Positions 41,366-49,789 are shown, counted from the first letter of the stretch. The stretch is DNA of 64,000 nt from SIG672 sp045605765 (GCA_045605765.1 JAZUQQ010000027.1:132671-196670), one strand, 5' to 3'. Made by a program: numbers and translations. The notes: generated by a model not told the origin, from the letters alone.

Positions 41366-41381
41366 ATTATTGTACAATAAT
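41366..41381. promoter_or_regulatory. Perfect 16-bp palindrome, candidate operator of the XRE gene
   Basis: ATTATTGTACAATAAT is its own reverse complement and lies 20 bases before the start codon of the XRE regulator, overlapping a TACAAT -10-like element. Self-repression is inferred from the position. Confidence 0.6.
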
Positions 41382-41401
41382 ATTATGAAGGCGGTGATAA
41401 T

Positions 41402-41695
41402 ATGATTTATGACAAGATTAAACTACTCAGAGAGCAGTGTGGTCTCACTCAATCGGAGCTTGCAAAGCAGCTCGGCGTTACCCGATCGGGCGTAAATGCG
41501 TGGGAAATGGGTATTTCCGTTCCATCTACGCAGTACATCGTGGAGCTTTCGTTGTTTTTTGGAGTGTCTGCCGATTATCTTCTCGGTCTGCCAAAGACCT
41601 CTACCGTCTCCGTAGAGGGTCTTAACGATAGAGAAATCGCTTCGATAATAGAAATTATTAATTGCTATAAAGAAAAACCTTCCGACAAATTGTAA
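41402..41695 (+). CDS. XRE-family transcription regulator
   Basis: This 97-aa protein has an N-terminal Cro/C1-type helix-turn-helix (residues 5-62) with LREQCGLTQSELAKQLGVTR and SGVNAWEMGISVPS. The typical end of the domain, FFGVSADYLLGL, follows. A short helical tail may serve dimerisation. Targets are unknown. The 16-bp palindrome upstream is a probable binding site. It is a single-gene unit with its own terminator, divergent from the DUF4190-like gene, which it might also control. Confidence 0.88.
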   Translation: MIYDKIKLLREQCGLTQSELAKQLGVTRSGVNAWEMGISVPSTQYIVELSLFFGVSADYLLGLPKTSTVSVEGLNDREIASIIEIINCYKEKPSDKL

Positions 41696-41696
41696 G

Positions 41697-41725
41697 GCTG
41701 TCGCTCGAAAGCGACGGCTTTTTGT
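41697..41725 (+). terminator. Terminator of the XRE gene
   Basis: GCTGTCGCT (41697-41705) pairs with AGCGACGGC (41710-41718), followed by TTTTTG, directly after the stop codon. Confidence 0.9.
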
Positions 41726-41846
41726 TTTTATTAAAATTTTGAGGTCACAAAAGCAGTATATCTAATTCAAATTTCCAGCAACGCATCAACCTCGCACCGA
41801 AAGACTCTGTCGGATCAAAAAACTTTGGTCAATTACCTTATTTTAC

Positions 41847-41897
41847 TTGACATTTCAGAGTATGTTCGCTATAATAAAAGAGTATGTTCGCTATAAT
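41847..41897 (+). promoter_or_regulatory. recX promoter with tandemly duplicated -10 segment
   Basis: TTGACA (41847-41852) and TATAAT (41870-41875) are 17 bases apart. The segment GAGTATGTTCGCTATAATAAA is then repeated at once, placing a second TATAAT at 41892-41897. The unit is 22 bases. The second copy has no good -35, so it may be a by-product of a replication slip. Each copy contains GTTCG, half of a LexA-type box. Confidence 0.8.
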
Positions 41898-41978
41898 AAA
41901 GATGGATATTTTTTGCTTATAAAAATGTCCTGCCGCTTTTAGGTAGCGGCAAAAGAGGTTTACGGGAGGCTTTGAAGA

Positions 41979-42434
41979 ATGAAGAAAACGCCCGCATACG
42001 TAAAGGCTATGGCACTGCTTGCCCTCTCCGATATGAGCGAGCGAAGGCTTCGCGAAAAGCTTCGTACAAAAGGATTTTCGAGTAACGAAATATCCGATGC
42101 ACTCGAAGAGCTGAAAGCGGACGGCTATCTGTCGGACGATCGACTAATAGAAAACCTCGTAAATTATTATGCAAAGCGCAAATATTTCGGCAAATACCGC
42201 ATAAGGCTCGAGCTTCTCACAAAATTCGACCGCGAAAGCGTTGACAGATGCTTTGACAATGTCTGCGAGTGTGTCGATTTCAGAGCACTTGCCGCCGAAC
42301 TTGCCGTCAAGGAAGGGGCAAAGGGCGTCGAAAAGGACAAGATCTTGCGAAAGCTCCAACGGCTTGGACATGACTCCACATCAATAAGACAGGCACTTGC
42401 CGAAATTAAAAAAGAAGAAAATCAGGATACGTGA
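41979..42434 (+). CDS. recX: Regulatory protein RecX
   Basis: This 151-aa all-helical protein limits RecA filament growth. The three tandem three-helix repeats are recognisable: KAMALLALSDMSERRLREKLRTKGF at the start, then EELKADGYLSDDRLIENLV, then a C-terminal LQRLGHDSTSIRQAL. The Cys pair in the second half is unremarkable. GGGAGG precedes the ATG. It starts a unit with rimO and pgsA (gaps of 16 and 22 bases). The normal neighbour recA is not in the window. Confidence 0.9.
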   Translation: MKKTPAYVKAMALLALSDMSERRLREKLRTKGFSSNEISDALEELKADGYLSDDRLIENLVNYYAKRKYFGKYRIRLELLTKFDRESVDRCFDNVCECVDFRALAAELAVKEGAKGVEKDKILRKLQRLGHDSTSIRQALAEIKKEENQDT

Positions 42435-42450
42435 AGGAGACAATTTCTCT

Positions 42451-43815
42451 ATGCCAAAACAGATAAAGGTTGGATTCGTTTCGCTTGGCTGCTCCAAAAA
42501 CCGCATAGACACCGAGGTAATGCTCCACACCCTGCTCAGTGCAGGATATGAGATCACCGCAGACGAGACTGAGGCCGACGTAGTTATAATCAACACCTGC
42601 GCATTTATCGAGAGCGCGAAAAAGGAAGCCATCGACAATATTCTTGATATCGCGTGGCTCAAAGAAAACAAGGACCTTAAGGGTATCGTCGTTTGCGGCT
42701 GTCTTGCCGAGCGTTACGGCAAGGAGATACTCGACGAGATGCCCGAGGTCGACGCTATCGTGGGCGTCGGAGGACTTCCCAAGATCACAGAAGCGGTCGA
42801 GGCGGCATATCAGGCAGGATTTCGTAACAAAAAGTCGCAGATCACAAACAAATACACTTGTCTTGACGACAAGAACACAATGCCGCTTGGCGGCGACAGA
42901 GTCGTTACAACTCCCGAATATACAGCCTACATAAAGGTCGCCGAGGGATGCGACAACCACTGCGCCTATTGCGTTATCGGAAATATACGCGGAAAATTCA
43001 GAAGCCGCCCTATTGAGGACATCATTGCAGAGGCGAAAACGCTCGAAGAGCTCGGGGTCAAGGAGCTCAACATCGTCGCGCAGGATACCTCGCGCTACGG
43101 TCTGGATATTTACGGCAAGTACAGTCTTGCAAGACTCGTGAGAGCCATTACCGAACAGACGAATATCCCCTGGATAAGACTTCTCTACTGCTACCCCGAT
43201 AAGATAACCGACGAGCTCTGCGAGGAATTCAAAAACAACGACAGACTCGTAAAATATATTGATATGCCGATCCAGCACATCTCGGACGGTGTGCTCGACC
43301 GAATGAACCGTCACGGCGGAAGCGCGGTAATTAAAGACGCTATCGCGCGGCTCCGCGAGGCAGCTCCTGACATCGTGCTCCGCACTACCGTTCTGGTCGG
43401 CTTCCCCGGCGAGAGCGACGAGGATTTCGAGGAGCTTTGCGAGTTTATCAAGGAAGCAAAATTCGACCGTCTTGGCGCGTTCACCTACTCGGCAGAGGAA
43501 GGAACGCCTGCCGCAGTTATGGAGGCTCAGGTAGACGAGCAAACAAAGCAGGACCGCTACGACCTTATTATGCGTATCCAAGGCGAGATCTCCGCTGAAA
43601 AGAATGAGCAGAAGCTCGGACAGACGCTCGAGGTCATCTGCGAAGGATACGATACGGTGTCCGAAATATACTACGGCAGAAGTGCAGCAGATGCACCCGA
43701 GATCGACGGAAAAATCTATTTCTCCTCAGACAGAGCAGTCGACGAGGGAGAGTTTGTAAAGGTCACCATAGGAAACGTACTCGATTACGATCTCATTGGA
43801 GACCTCACCGAGTAA
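42451..43815 (+). CDS. rimO: Ribosomal protein uS12 methylthiotransferase RimO
   Basis: This 454-aa radical-SAM enzyme adds a methylthio group to an Asp of ribosomal protein S12. The N-terminal UPF0004 domain has GFVSLGCSKNRIDTE, NTCAFIESAKKEA and CGCLAERYG, whose three Cys bind one Fe-S cluster. The radical-SAM CxxxCxxC lies in EGCDNHCAYCVIGNIRGKF near residue 170. A TRAM domain ends the protein. The start at 42451 follows GAAGGAGA; 18 upstream codons overlap recX and are not used. The motifs distinguish it from the tRNA enzyme MiaB by the ALERY-like CLAERYG and the C-terminal form. Confidence 0.94.
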   Translation: MPKQIKVGFVSLGCSKNRIDTEVMLHTLLSAGYEITADETEADVVIINTCAFIESAKKEAIDNILDIAWLKENKDLKGIVVCGCLAERYGKEILDEMPEVDAIVGVGGLPKITEAVEAAYQAGFRNKKSQITNKYTCLDDKNTMPLGGDRVVTTPEYTAYIKVAEGCDNHCAYCVIGNIRGKFRSRPIEDIIAEAKTLEELGVKELNIVAQDTSRYGLDIYGKYSLARLVRAITEQTNIPWIRLLYCYPDKITDELCEEFKNNDRLVKYIDMPIQHISDGVLDRMNRHGGSAVIKDAIARLREAAPDIVLRTTVLVGFPGESDEDFEELCEFIKEAKFDRLGAFTYSAEEGTPAAVMEAQVDEQTKQDRYDLIMRIQGEISAEKNEQKLGQTLEVICEGYDTVSEIYYGRSAADAPEIDGKIYFSSDRAVDEGEFVKVTIGNVLDYDLIGDLTE

Positions 43816-43837
43816 AATATTAAATTTGGAGAGAAAA

Positions 43838-44473
43838 ATGGAAAACAAAAAGCTTTTCAGAAAAGAAAACGTGCCCAACATACTGACGGTGATAAGAGCT
43901 CTGCTCGTTCCCGTATTTATGATAATTATTATATTCGCGCCCCGCGACGGTTCTAACGGCGAGATTGTTATGCGCCTTATCAGCGCAGCTCTTTTCGGCC
44001 TTATATCGCTCACCGATATGATAGACGGAAAGATGGCAAGAAAATACAATCTCGTTTCGGATTTCGGAAAATTCCTCGATCCGCTTGCCGACAAGATCCT
44101 CGTGTTTGGCGCAATGATCTCGCTCATTGCCTTTATGGGCGGCGACGAGGGTGTTCCCTACGTATTCGAGATCTGTATGGTATTTGCAATCTTCGTTTTC
44201 TTCACGCGCGAGATCGCAGTCACCTCGCTCCGCCTTCTCTTCTCAAACAAGGGCGGTCACGCGCTTGCGGCGAATTTCGCAGGAAAAATGAAGACTGTTT
44301 TTCAGATAATCTTTATCATCGTCGCACTCATTGAACCGATATTCTGGGATCTTTGGATAGCGACCTTCGTGTCCATGGCGGTTATGACGGCTATGACCGT
44401 TATTTCGGGAATCATCTACTTTAAAGAGTACATTCCACTCATAAAAGGTCAAAACAGTAGCGAGAACAAATAA
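43838..44473 (+). CDS. pgsA: CDP-diacylglycerol-glycerol-3-phosphate 3-phosphatidyltransferase
   Basis: This 211-aa membrane enzyme makes phosphatidylglycerol phosphate, the precursor of phosphatidylglycerol. The catalytic motif DG-x2-AR-x8-G-x3-D-x3-D is complete in DGKMARKYNLVSDFGKFLDPLAD near residue 70 (written here in shortened form: DGKMAR, then G, D and D at the set distances). About five membrane helices are seen. TTGGAGAG precedes the ATG at 43838. The final gene of the recX-rimO-pgsA unit; a similar rimO-pgsA order is common in Clostridia. Confidence 0.94.
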   Translation: MENKKLFRKENVPNILTVIRALLVPVFMIIIIFAPRDGSNGEIVMRLISAALFGLISLTDMIDGKMARKYNLVSDFGKFLDPLADKILVFGAMISLIAFMGGDEGVPYVFEICMVFAIFVFFTREIAVTSLRLLFSNKGGHALAANFAGKMKTVFQIIFIIVALIEPIFWDLWIATFVSMAVMTAMTVISGIIYFKEYIPLIKGQNSSENK

Positions 44474-44512
44474 TCAAAGCATTTCAAATTCTGTAAAAAG
44501 GAGGACTTCGGT

Positions 44513-45541
44513 ATGACCGTAAAAGAGCTTGATGACAAGATCAAACGCGGACTTGGCGGAGTTTACCTTTTCTACGGTGAAGAGGAATATTTAAAGCGCC
44601 ATTATCTCGAAAAGGTGCGCGAAACGCTCATTACGGACGAAACGGACGCGGTTTTCAACCATGTAAGGATAGAAAACGGCGAGGTCGAAAGACTGGGCGA
44701 CGAGCTTGTCGGTACTCCTCTTTTCGGGAGCGCGGGCGGCAGGCTTATCGAGCTCTGGGGTGTTGACTTTACCGCTATGAACGATTCAAAGCTTGACGAG
44801 CTCGCAGTCGCTTTTTCAGAGGTGACCGACGATACTCTGCTTATCTACTGCAAGCCCGACGAATTCACGGAGGGCACAAAAAAAGCGCAGAGTTCCCCAT
44901 TCAAAAAGTTTTCTTCCTCGGCAAATCTTATAAATTTCGAAAAGCAAACTCCCGCAAAGCTGATCGGCTGGGCGAGCAGGCATTTTGCATCTCACGGCTG
45001 CGCCGCAGATCCTCAGATCTGCAAGAAGCTTATCGACTACTGTGCAAACGATATGTTCGTACTCGCGTCCGAGATCGACAAGCTCTCCTCTTTTGCAAGG
45101 CAAAACGGCAAGGTCGTGATAAGTGAGGAAATGATATATACAGTCTGCTCACCCAACACCGTTTTCGGGGCGTTCGACTTTGCAAACGCGATGATAGACG
45201 GCAACACACATCTCGCTCTCAGTATTTTTGCTGAGATGAAGCTCCGCAAGGAAAGGCCGGAATACATTCTTTCCGCAGTTTCCAAAATATGCAGCGAGCT
45301 TCTGACTGTGAGAATTCTCTCCGATGCAGGCTATTCTAAGCAGGATATTGCCAAGAAAATGAAGATGCACGAATACCCTGTTTCGCTACGAATGGCAGCG
45401 GCATCAAAAAAGAGCGTCGAAACACTCGAAAGAGCGGTAAGACTCTGTTGCGAAACAGATTTGAAGATAAAATCCACACGCCTTGACGACTACACCGAGC
45501 TCGAGGTTCTTATTCTCTCGATCGGCAGAAAGCAGGCGTAA
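44513..45541 (+). CDS. holA: DNA polymerase III delta subunit
   Basis: This 342-aa protein is the clamp-loader subunit that opens the beta ring. Residues 1-140 form a divergent AAA-like domain starting MTVKELDDKIKRGL, with VYLFYGEEEYLKRHYLEKV near residue 17. The middle has the helical lid with LIDYCANDMFVLASEIDKLSSF near 195. The C-terminal collar domain follows. AAGGAGG precedes the ATG. The stop codon is immediately followed by the ATG of the TOPRIM gene, so the two are coupled. Confidence 0.93.
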   Translation: MTVKELDDKIKRGLGGVYLFYGEEEYLKRHYLEKVRETLITDETDAVFNHVRIENGEVERLGDELVGTPLFGSAGGRLIELWGVDFTAMNDSKLDELAVAFSEVTDDTLLIYCKPDEFTEGTKKAQSSPFKKFSSSANLINFEKQTPAKLIGWASRHFASHGCAADPQICKKLIDYCANDMFVLASEIDKLSSFARQNGKVVISEEMIYTVCSPNTVFGAFDFANAMIDGNTHLALSIFAEMKLRKERPEYILSAVSKICSELLTVRILSDAGYSKQDIAKKMKMHEYPVSLRMAAASKKSVETLERAVRLCCETDLKIKSTRLDDYTELEVLILSIGRKQA

Positions 45542-46180
45542 ATGAAGATAAAAATTGATGAGATCGTGCTTGTCGAAGGGCGATACGACAAGATAAAACT
45601 AGACAGTCTGCTCGATGCGACGGTGATCGCGGTAAACGGCTTCGGTCTTTTTAAGGACGAAGAAAAAAAGGAAACGATCCGCGCACTCGCCGCAAAGAAA
45701 GGCGCCATAATCCTATGCGACAGTGACGGAGGCGGTACGATCATACGCCGTCACCTGAATTCAATGTTCCCAAGGGAGATCGTCAAAAACCTCTATATCC
45801 CCGAAATCATGGGAAAAGAGCGGCGCAAGGCCTCTCCGTCAAGGGAGGGAAAGCTTGGCGTTGAGGGGATGGACTCAGAGCTTCTAAGAGAGCTTTTTCG
45901 TCCGTTTGAATCGAGCGCGGAGAAAAGGAACAGTATTCCGATAACTGCCGCAGACCTAGTTTTCGACGGATTTTCGGGAGCAGACAACGCATCCGAAAAG
46001 CGAGCGGAGCTTGCAAAAAGACTCGGACTGCCGTCTAATATCAGTGCAAAGCTTCTCGTGGACGCTATCAACATTTTAGGCGGTCGAGAGGCTTATGTGA
46101 TGGCGAAAAAAGTGCAAAGCCCCGCAGCGAAGCCGCCGCACGACGGTTTGCCTTGCAAACCTAAGCACAGATCAAATTAA
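45542..46180 (+). CDS. rnmV: TOPRIM nuclease, RNase M5-like (DUF4093 end)
   Basis: This 212-aa protein begins with a TOPRIM domain (residues 1-90). The acidic residues lie in VLVEGRYDKIKL (Glu) and ILCDSDGGG (DxD). A second part with GKERRKASPSREGKLGVEGM near residue 96 is typical of clostridial RNase M5-like proteins with DUF4093. RNase M5 matures 5S rRNA. The last 20 residues (from about KVQSPAAKPPHDG) are Pro/Lys-rich and seem to come from repeat DNA, so the end may be extended. The start directly follows the holA stop codon. Confidence 0.82.
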   Translation: MKIKIDEIVLVEGRYDKIKLDSLLDATVIAVNGFGLFKDEEKKETIRALAAKKGAIILCDSDGGGTIIRRHLNSMFPREIVKNLYIPEIMGKERRKASPSREGKLGVEGMDSELLRELFRPFESSAEKRNSIPITAADLVFDGFSGADNASEKRAELAKRLGLPSNISAKLLVDAINILGGREAYVMAKKVQSPAAKPPHDGLPCKPKHRSN

Positions 46181-46235
46181 GTGCAAAGTTAAGGTGGCTT
46201 TGCTTCGCAAAGCAAGAATTGATTAGAAGGTTATT

Positions 46236-46340
46236 TTTAGCAAAGTTTTTGCGAAAGCTTGAAAACCCTTTTTATAAAAAAGTTTTCAAAAAAGTTTTTG
46301 AAAGGTATGGAAAACATTTATTAAAAGTTTTCCGAACAGA
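46236..46340. repeat. Dispersed AT-rich palindromic repeat before nrdR
   Basis: The words GCAAAGTTTTTGCGAAAGC, GAAAACCCTTTTTATAAAAAAG, TTTTCAAAAAAGTTTTTGAAAG and TTAAAAGTTTTCCGAACAG correspond to the purine-operon repeats in the opposite orientation. It leaves the frame before nrdR open for 42 codons without being a gene. Confidence 0.75.
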
Positions 46341-46344
46341 AAAA

Positions 46345-46794
46345 ATGAGATGTCCGATTTGTTCACACGATGACAGTAAGGTAATAGACTCGCGTCCGAC
46401 CGAAAGTGGAACGATCCGCCGACGCCGCGAGTGTCTATCCTGTAAACATCGCTTCACCACCTACGAGGTCATTGAGGTCATTCCGATATTCGTAGTCAAA
46501 AAGAACGGCACGAAGGAGATATTTGACAAGCAGAAGCTCCTCGGAGGACTTATAAAGTCCTGCTACAAGCGACCGATAACTATACCTCAGCTTGAAGAGC
46601 TCGTTGATAACATTGAGCAGGAGCTTTACAATTCGCTTCGCGGCGAGATATCATCTAACGAAATAGGCGAAATGGTTATGAAGCATCTGAAAGCACTCGA
46701 CGAGGTATCCTACGTGCGTTTCGCGTCGGTATACCGCGAATTCAAGGATATCGACACCTTCCTCAGCGAAATAAAGGAACTCATCAAAAAGTAA
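46345..46794 (+). CDS. nrdR: Transcriptional repressor NrdR
   Basis: This 149-aa protein represses ribonucleotide reductase genes when dATP is plentiful. It has the zinc ribbon MRCPICSHDD with the second pair in CLSCKHRFTTYE (four Cys in total), then an ATP-cone domain (about 49-139) with VVKKNGTKEIFDKQKL. Length is exactly typical. I set the start at 46345 because the Met-Arg-Cys-Pro beginning is invariant; the upstream open frame is repeat sequence. No nrd genes lie nearby, but the TSCPD protein that follows belongs to a reductase-linked domain family. Confidence 0.96.
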   Translation: MRCPICSHDDSKVIDSRPTESGTIRRRRECLSCKHRFTTYEVIEVIPIFVVKKNGTKEIFDKQKLLGGLIKSCYKRPITIPQLEELVDNIEQELYNSLRGEISSNEIGEMVMKHLKALDEVSYVRFASVYREFKDIDTFLSEIKELIKK

Positions 46795-46808
46795 AGGAAT
46801 AAACTGAT

Positions 46809-47066
46809 ATGACAGGATCTTTTTCGTACAAAACTCGCGGAGTATGCTCGCGCGAGATAAATATAAGCGTCACGGACGGCATAATCGATTCGGTTCAATA
46901 TATAGGCGGTTGCAGCGGAAACACCCAGGGAGTCTCCGCGCTTGTTAAGGGAATGCATATCGACGAGGCTATTAAGCGTCTTTCGGGCATTAAATGCGGC
47001 TTTAAAAGCACATCTTGCCCCGACCAACTCGCCGAGGCGCTAAAAAAAATCAGAGAAAACAATTAA
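46809..47066 (+). CDS. Small TSCPD-domain protein (TIGR03905-like)
   Basis: This 85-aa protein consists only of a TSCPD domain. It has YKTRGVCSREINISVTDGII at the start, YIGGCSGNTQGVSALVKGM in the middle, and the defining STSCPDQLAEAL near residue 68. The three conserved Cys could bind a metal. The domain otherwise occurs at the end of B12-dependent ribonucleotide reductases. The gene begins 15 bases after nrdR with AAAGGAAT upstream, so a link with deoxynucleotide metabolism is plausible. Its reaction is unknown. Confidence 0.85.
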   Translation: MTGSFSYKTRGVCSREINISVTDGIIDSVQYIGGCSGNTQGVSALVKGMHIDEAIKRLSGIKCGFKSTSCPDQLAEALKKIRENN

Positions 47067-47105
47067 AAATCCAGATACAAGGCAAAGTAAAGGGAACTAA
47101 CACAA

Positions 47106-48830
47106 ATGAATTACAAAGAAAATTACAAACGCTGGCTCGGTGAGAAAAGCGTCTCGCAAGAGCTCAAAGACGAGCTTTATGCAATCGAAAACAACGAAGA
47201 TGAGATAAAATACCGTTTTTCAAGTTATCTCAGCTTTGGTACGGCAGGTCTCCGCGGCAGAATGCTTGCAGGAACGAATGCTATGAACGTCCATACGGTC
47301 GCTCACGCATCACAGGGATTTGCAAATCTTATAAACCGCGAAGGAGCGCGCGCGGCAAAGCGCGGTGTCGCTATCGCCTACGACAGCCGCAATAATTCAG
47401 TGCTCTTCTCAAAAGTATCGGCAGAGGTTTTTGCCGCAAACGGCATTAAAACCTTCTTTTTTGAGTCTCTCAGACCCACTCCCGTGCTCTCGTTCGCTAT
47501 CCGTCACCTCGGATGTATAGGCGGTGTAAACGTCACGGCTTCGCATAATCCCAAGGAATACAACGGCTACAAGGCATACTGGGAGGACGGCGCTCAGCTT
47601 CCGCCCGAGCACGCCAAGATCGTTTCCGCTTCGATAGCAGAGACCGATATTTTCGACGGTGTAAAGCGTATGAATTTCGATGATGCCGTCAAGGCGGGAC
47701 TTATTGAGATAGTTGGAACTGTAATAGACGATGAATATATAAAGAACGTCACCGCACAGTCGGTCGATAATAACGCAGTCAAGGCGGTTGCAGACGATCT
47801 GCGCGTAGTCTATACCCCTCTTCACGGCGCGGGATATCGGCTCGTTCCCGAGGTTCTTCGTCTGTGCGGACTCAAACACCTCTACACGGTTTACGAGCAG
47901 ATGGTGCTCGACGGAAATTTTCCTTCGGTAGTCTCCCCCAACCCTGAGCACCCCGCCGCTCTTGAACTCGGAACCGCACTTGCAAGAAAGGTCGACAGCG
48001 ATCTTGTTATCGGCACAGACCCCGATGCAGACCGAGCGGGCGTCATGGTGCGCCGTCACGACGGATCATTCGTTCCAATGACGGGCAACCAGATAGGAGC
48101 TCTCCTTCTCGAATATATTATCACCGCTTATGAAAACACTAGCACGATGCCGTCCGATCCTTACGCGGTAAAGACGATCGTAACCAGCGAGATCTGCACA
48201 AAGATCTGCAAAAGCCACAACGTCGGACTTTTCAACGTTCTCACAGGCTTTAAATTTATCGGAGAGGTCATCAAAAACCACGACGACGTTGGAAACGGTC
48301 ACTATCTGTTCGGATTTGAGGAAAGCTATGGCTACCTGAAAGGAACTTATGCTCGCGACAAGGACAGCGTAGTTGCCGTAATGCTCATCGTCGAGATGGC
48401 GGCTTACTACAAGGCAAAAGGAATGTCTCTTTACGACGCGCTTTGTGCTATGTACGAAAAGTACGGATATTATAACGAGCGTACCGTAAATCTTGTGTTC
48501 GACGGCTTTGACGCCGCTGAGCGTATGAGCACCTTTATGAAAAAGATACGTGAAACGACTCCCTACGAGATCGGCGGCAAAAAGGTGCTCGCAGTACGAG
48601 ATTATCTTGCCGAGACGGTCACAGAGATCGCCACTGGCAAGGTATCGGGTACAGGTCTTCCCTCATCCGACGTAGTTTACTATGAGCTTGAGGACAATAA
48701 CGTAGTAGTCGTTCGTCCGTCCGGCACAGAGCCTAAGATAAAGCTCTACTTCTTGCTCAACGGAAAATCGTCAGACGAATGCGAGGCTCTTATGAACGCA
48801 TGCACCGAAAGCGTCGAGCGCTGGAAGTAA
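47106..48830 (+). CDS. Phosphosugar mutase (phosphoglucomutase/phosphomannomutase type)
   Basis: This 574-aa enzyme belongs to the alpha-D-phosphohexomutases. All four domains are recognisable. FGTAGLRGRM is near residue 44. The phosphoserine loop NVTASHNPKEYNGYK is near 143, and the metal loop IGTDPDADRAG near 301. The sugar loop is in FGFEESYGYL near 410, and the phosphate-binding RPSGTEPKIK is near the C-terminus. It most resembles PgcA-type phosphoglucomutases, which link glucose-6-P and glucose-1-P for glycogen and cell-wall precursors. No ribosome binding site stronger than AAAGGGAAC is seen. Confidence 0.92.
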   Translation: MNYKENYKRWLGEKSVSQELKDELYAIENNEDEIKYRFSSYLSFGTAGLRGRMLAGTNAMNVHTVAHASQGFANLINREGARAAKRGVAIAYDSRNNSVLFSKVSAEVFAANGIKTFFFESLRPTPVLSFAIRHLGCIGGVNVTASHNPKEYNGYKAYWEDGAQLPPEHAKIVSASIAETDIFDGVKRMNFDDAVKAGLIEIVGTVIDDEYIKNVTAQSVDNNAVKAVADDLRVVYTPLHGAGYRLVPEVLRLCGLKHLYTVYEQMVLDGNFPSVVSPNPEHPAALELGTALARKVDSDLVIGTDPDADRAGVMVRRHDGSFVPMTGNQIGALLLEYIITAYENTSTMPSDPYAVKTIVTSEICTKICKSHNVGLFNVLTGFKFIGEVIKNHDDVGNGHYLFGFEESYGYLKGTYARDKDSVVAVMLIVEMAAYYKAKGMSLYDALCAMYEKYGYYNERTVNLVFDGFDAAERMSTFMKKIRETTPYEIGGKKVLAVRDYLAETVTEIATGKVSGTGLPSSDVVYYELEDNNVVVVRPSGTEPKIKLYFLLNGKSSDECEALMNACTESVERWK

Positions 48831-48860
48831 CCAAAGGCAAAAGCCTCTTGGAAAATCAAA

Positions 48861-48891
48861 AAATACCACTCGCTTTGTGCGGGTGGTATTT
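48861..48891. terminator. Bidirectional terminator, mutase / aroD-like gene
   Basis: AAATACCACTCGC (48861-48873) pairs with GCGGGTGGTATTT (48879-48891), with one G-T pair and T/A flanks on both sides. Confidence 0.8.
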
Positions 48892-48908
48892 CAGTTAAAA
48901 GTGGTGTT

Positions 48909-49694
48909 TCAGTTAAAATAGGTGAAATTATTCTTTATCTCGTTTATCTGCGATAGGTCGGGCTGTAACGGCGCCGAGTTTTCATTTCTCTCATCAACAC
49001 AAAGCCACATGCTGCAGCCAAGCATAGGACCTACTCTCCTGAGCAGGTTGCAATCCCCGCTTGCAAGAAACAAAAACGGTATGCCCAGCTCTTTTTTAAG
49101 AAGCGCGGTTATTCGGAGGTTTTCGACCTCTTCTTCAGGCCCCGTAGCTCCCGAAACGATCTTGCAAACGTCTGCTCCACGTCTTTTCTGCTCAAATGCT
49201 ATTTCCAGAACTCGCTCTGCGCTTGTAAATTGGTGAATATGAGAGGACACAAGAACCTCCGCTCCGACCTCGTGTATTCGGTCGATAAGATCCATCTGCT
49301 TCTTGATAGCGTCCTCATCAGTTGCCATCTGATCGGGTGCTCCGCACTGATAGAGGTCTCCCACAACATCGCAAAGAGTCGCTCCGCATTTAGCAAGCTT
49401 TAAGATTCCCTCACTTATTTCTTCTTCGCTTTTACCCTCATTTTCGTGACCGCGGTAATACGTAACGTACGTAGGCAGTCCCTGCGCCGCAGAAAGTATT
49501 TCTTTAATATCCTTTTCGGTGTGAAGCTCTTTGTCAAAATAACAAAATTGAAGTCCGAGTGCATCCGATCCGTTTTTAATGGCTCTGTCCATATAATAAA
49601 GAAGTTTTTCCTTATTTTTTTCGAGTATCATCGAAGTCACAAACGGTGTGTCGTGATTTAAAAAGGTAGGTTTTGTTGCAAAAGTTTCTTTCAT
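48909..49694 (-). CDS. aroD: Type I 3-dehydroquinate dehydratase-like protein
   Basis: This 261-aa protein fits the AroD TIM-barrel, which dehydrates 3-dehydroquinate in the shikimate pathway through a Schiff base. The catalytic His lies in VSSHIHQFTSAE (near residue 150) and the Schiff-base Lys in RGADVCKIVSGATGPEE (near 178). The N-terminal part, with GSDALGLQFCYFD, is less typical. AAGGAG precedes the ATG. It is transcribed alone. With pheA 13 kb away it is the only other aromatic-pathway gene of the window, so the role is likely but not sure. Confidence 0.78.
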   Translation of the reverse strand: MKETFATKPTFLNHDTPFVTSMILEKNKEKLLYYMDRAIKNGSDALGLQFCYFDKELHTEKDIKEILSAAQGLPTYVTYYRGHENEGKSEEEISEGILKLAKCGATLCDVVGDLYQCGAPDQMATDEDAIKKQMDLIDRIHEVGAEVLVSSHIHQFTSAERVLEIAFEQKRRGADVCKIVSGATGPEEEVENLRITALLKKELGIPFLFLASGDCNLLRRVGPMLGCSMWLCVDERNENSAPLQPDLSQINEIKNNFTYFN

Positions 49695-49760
49695 GAGTCT
49701 TCTCCTTTTCTCTACTTTCTATACTAACGTATAGACATCACTTTTTGAATTTATCACTTA

Positions 49761-49789
49761 ATTATAGCACACGATCCAAAGAATTTCAA
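49761..49789 (-). promoter_or_regulatory. Promoter of the aroD-like gene
   Basis: Minus-strand TTGAAA (49789-49784) and TATAAT (49766-49761) are 17 bases apart. Confidence 0.8.
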
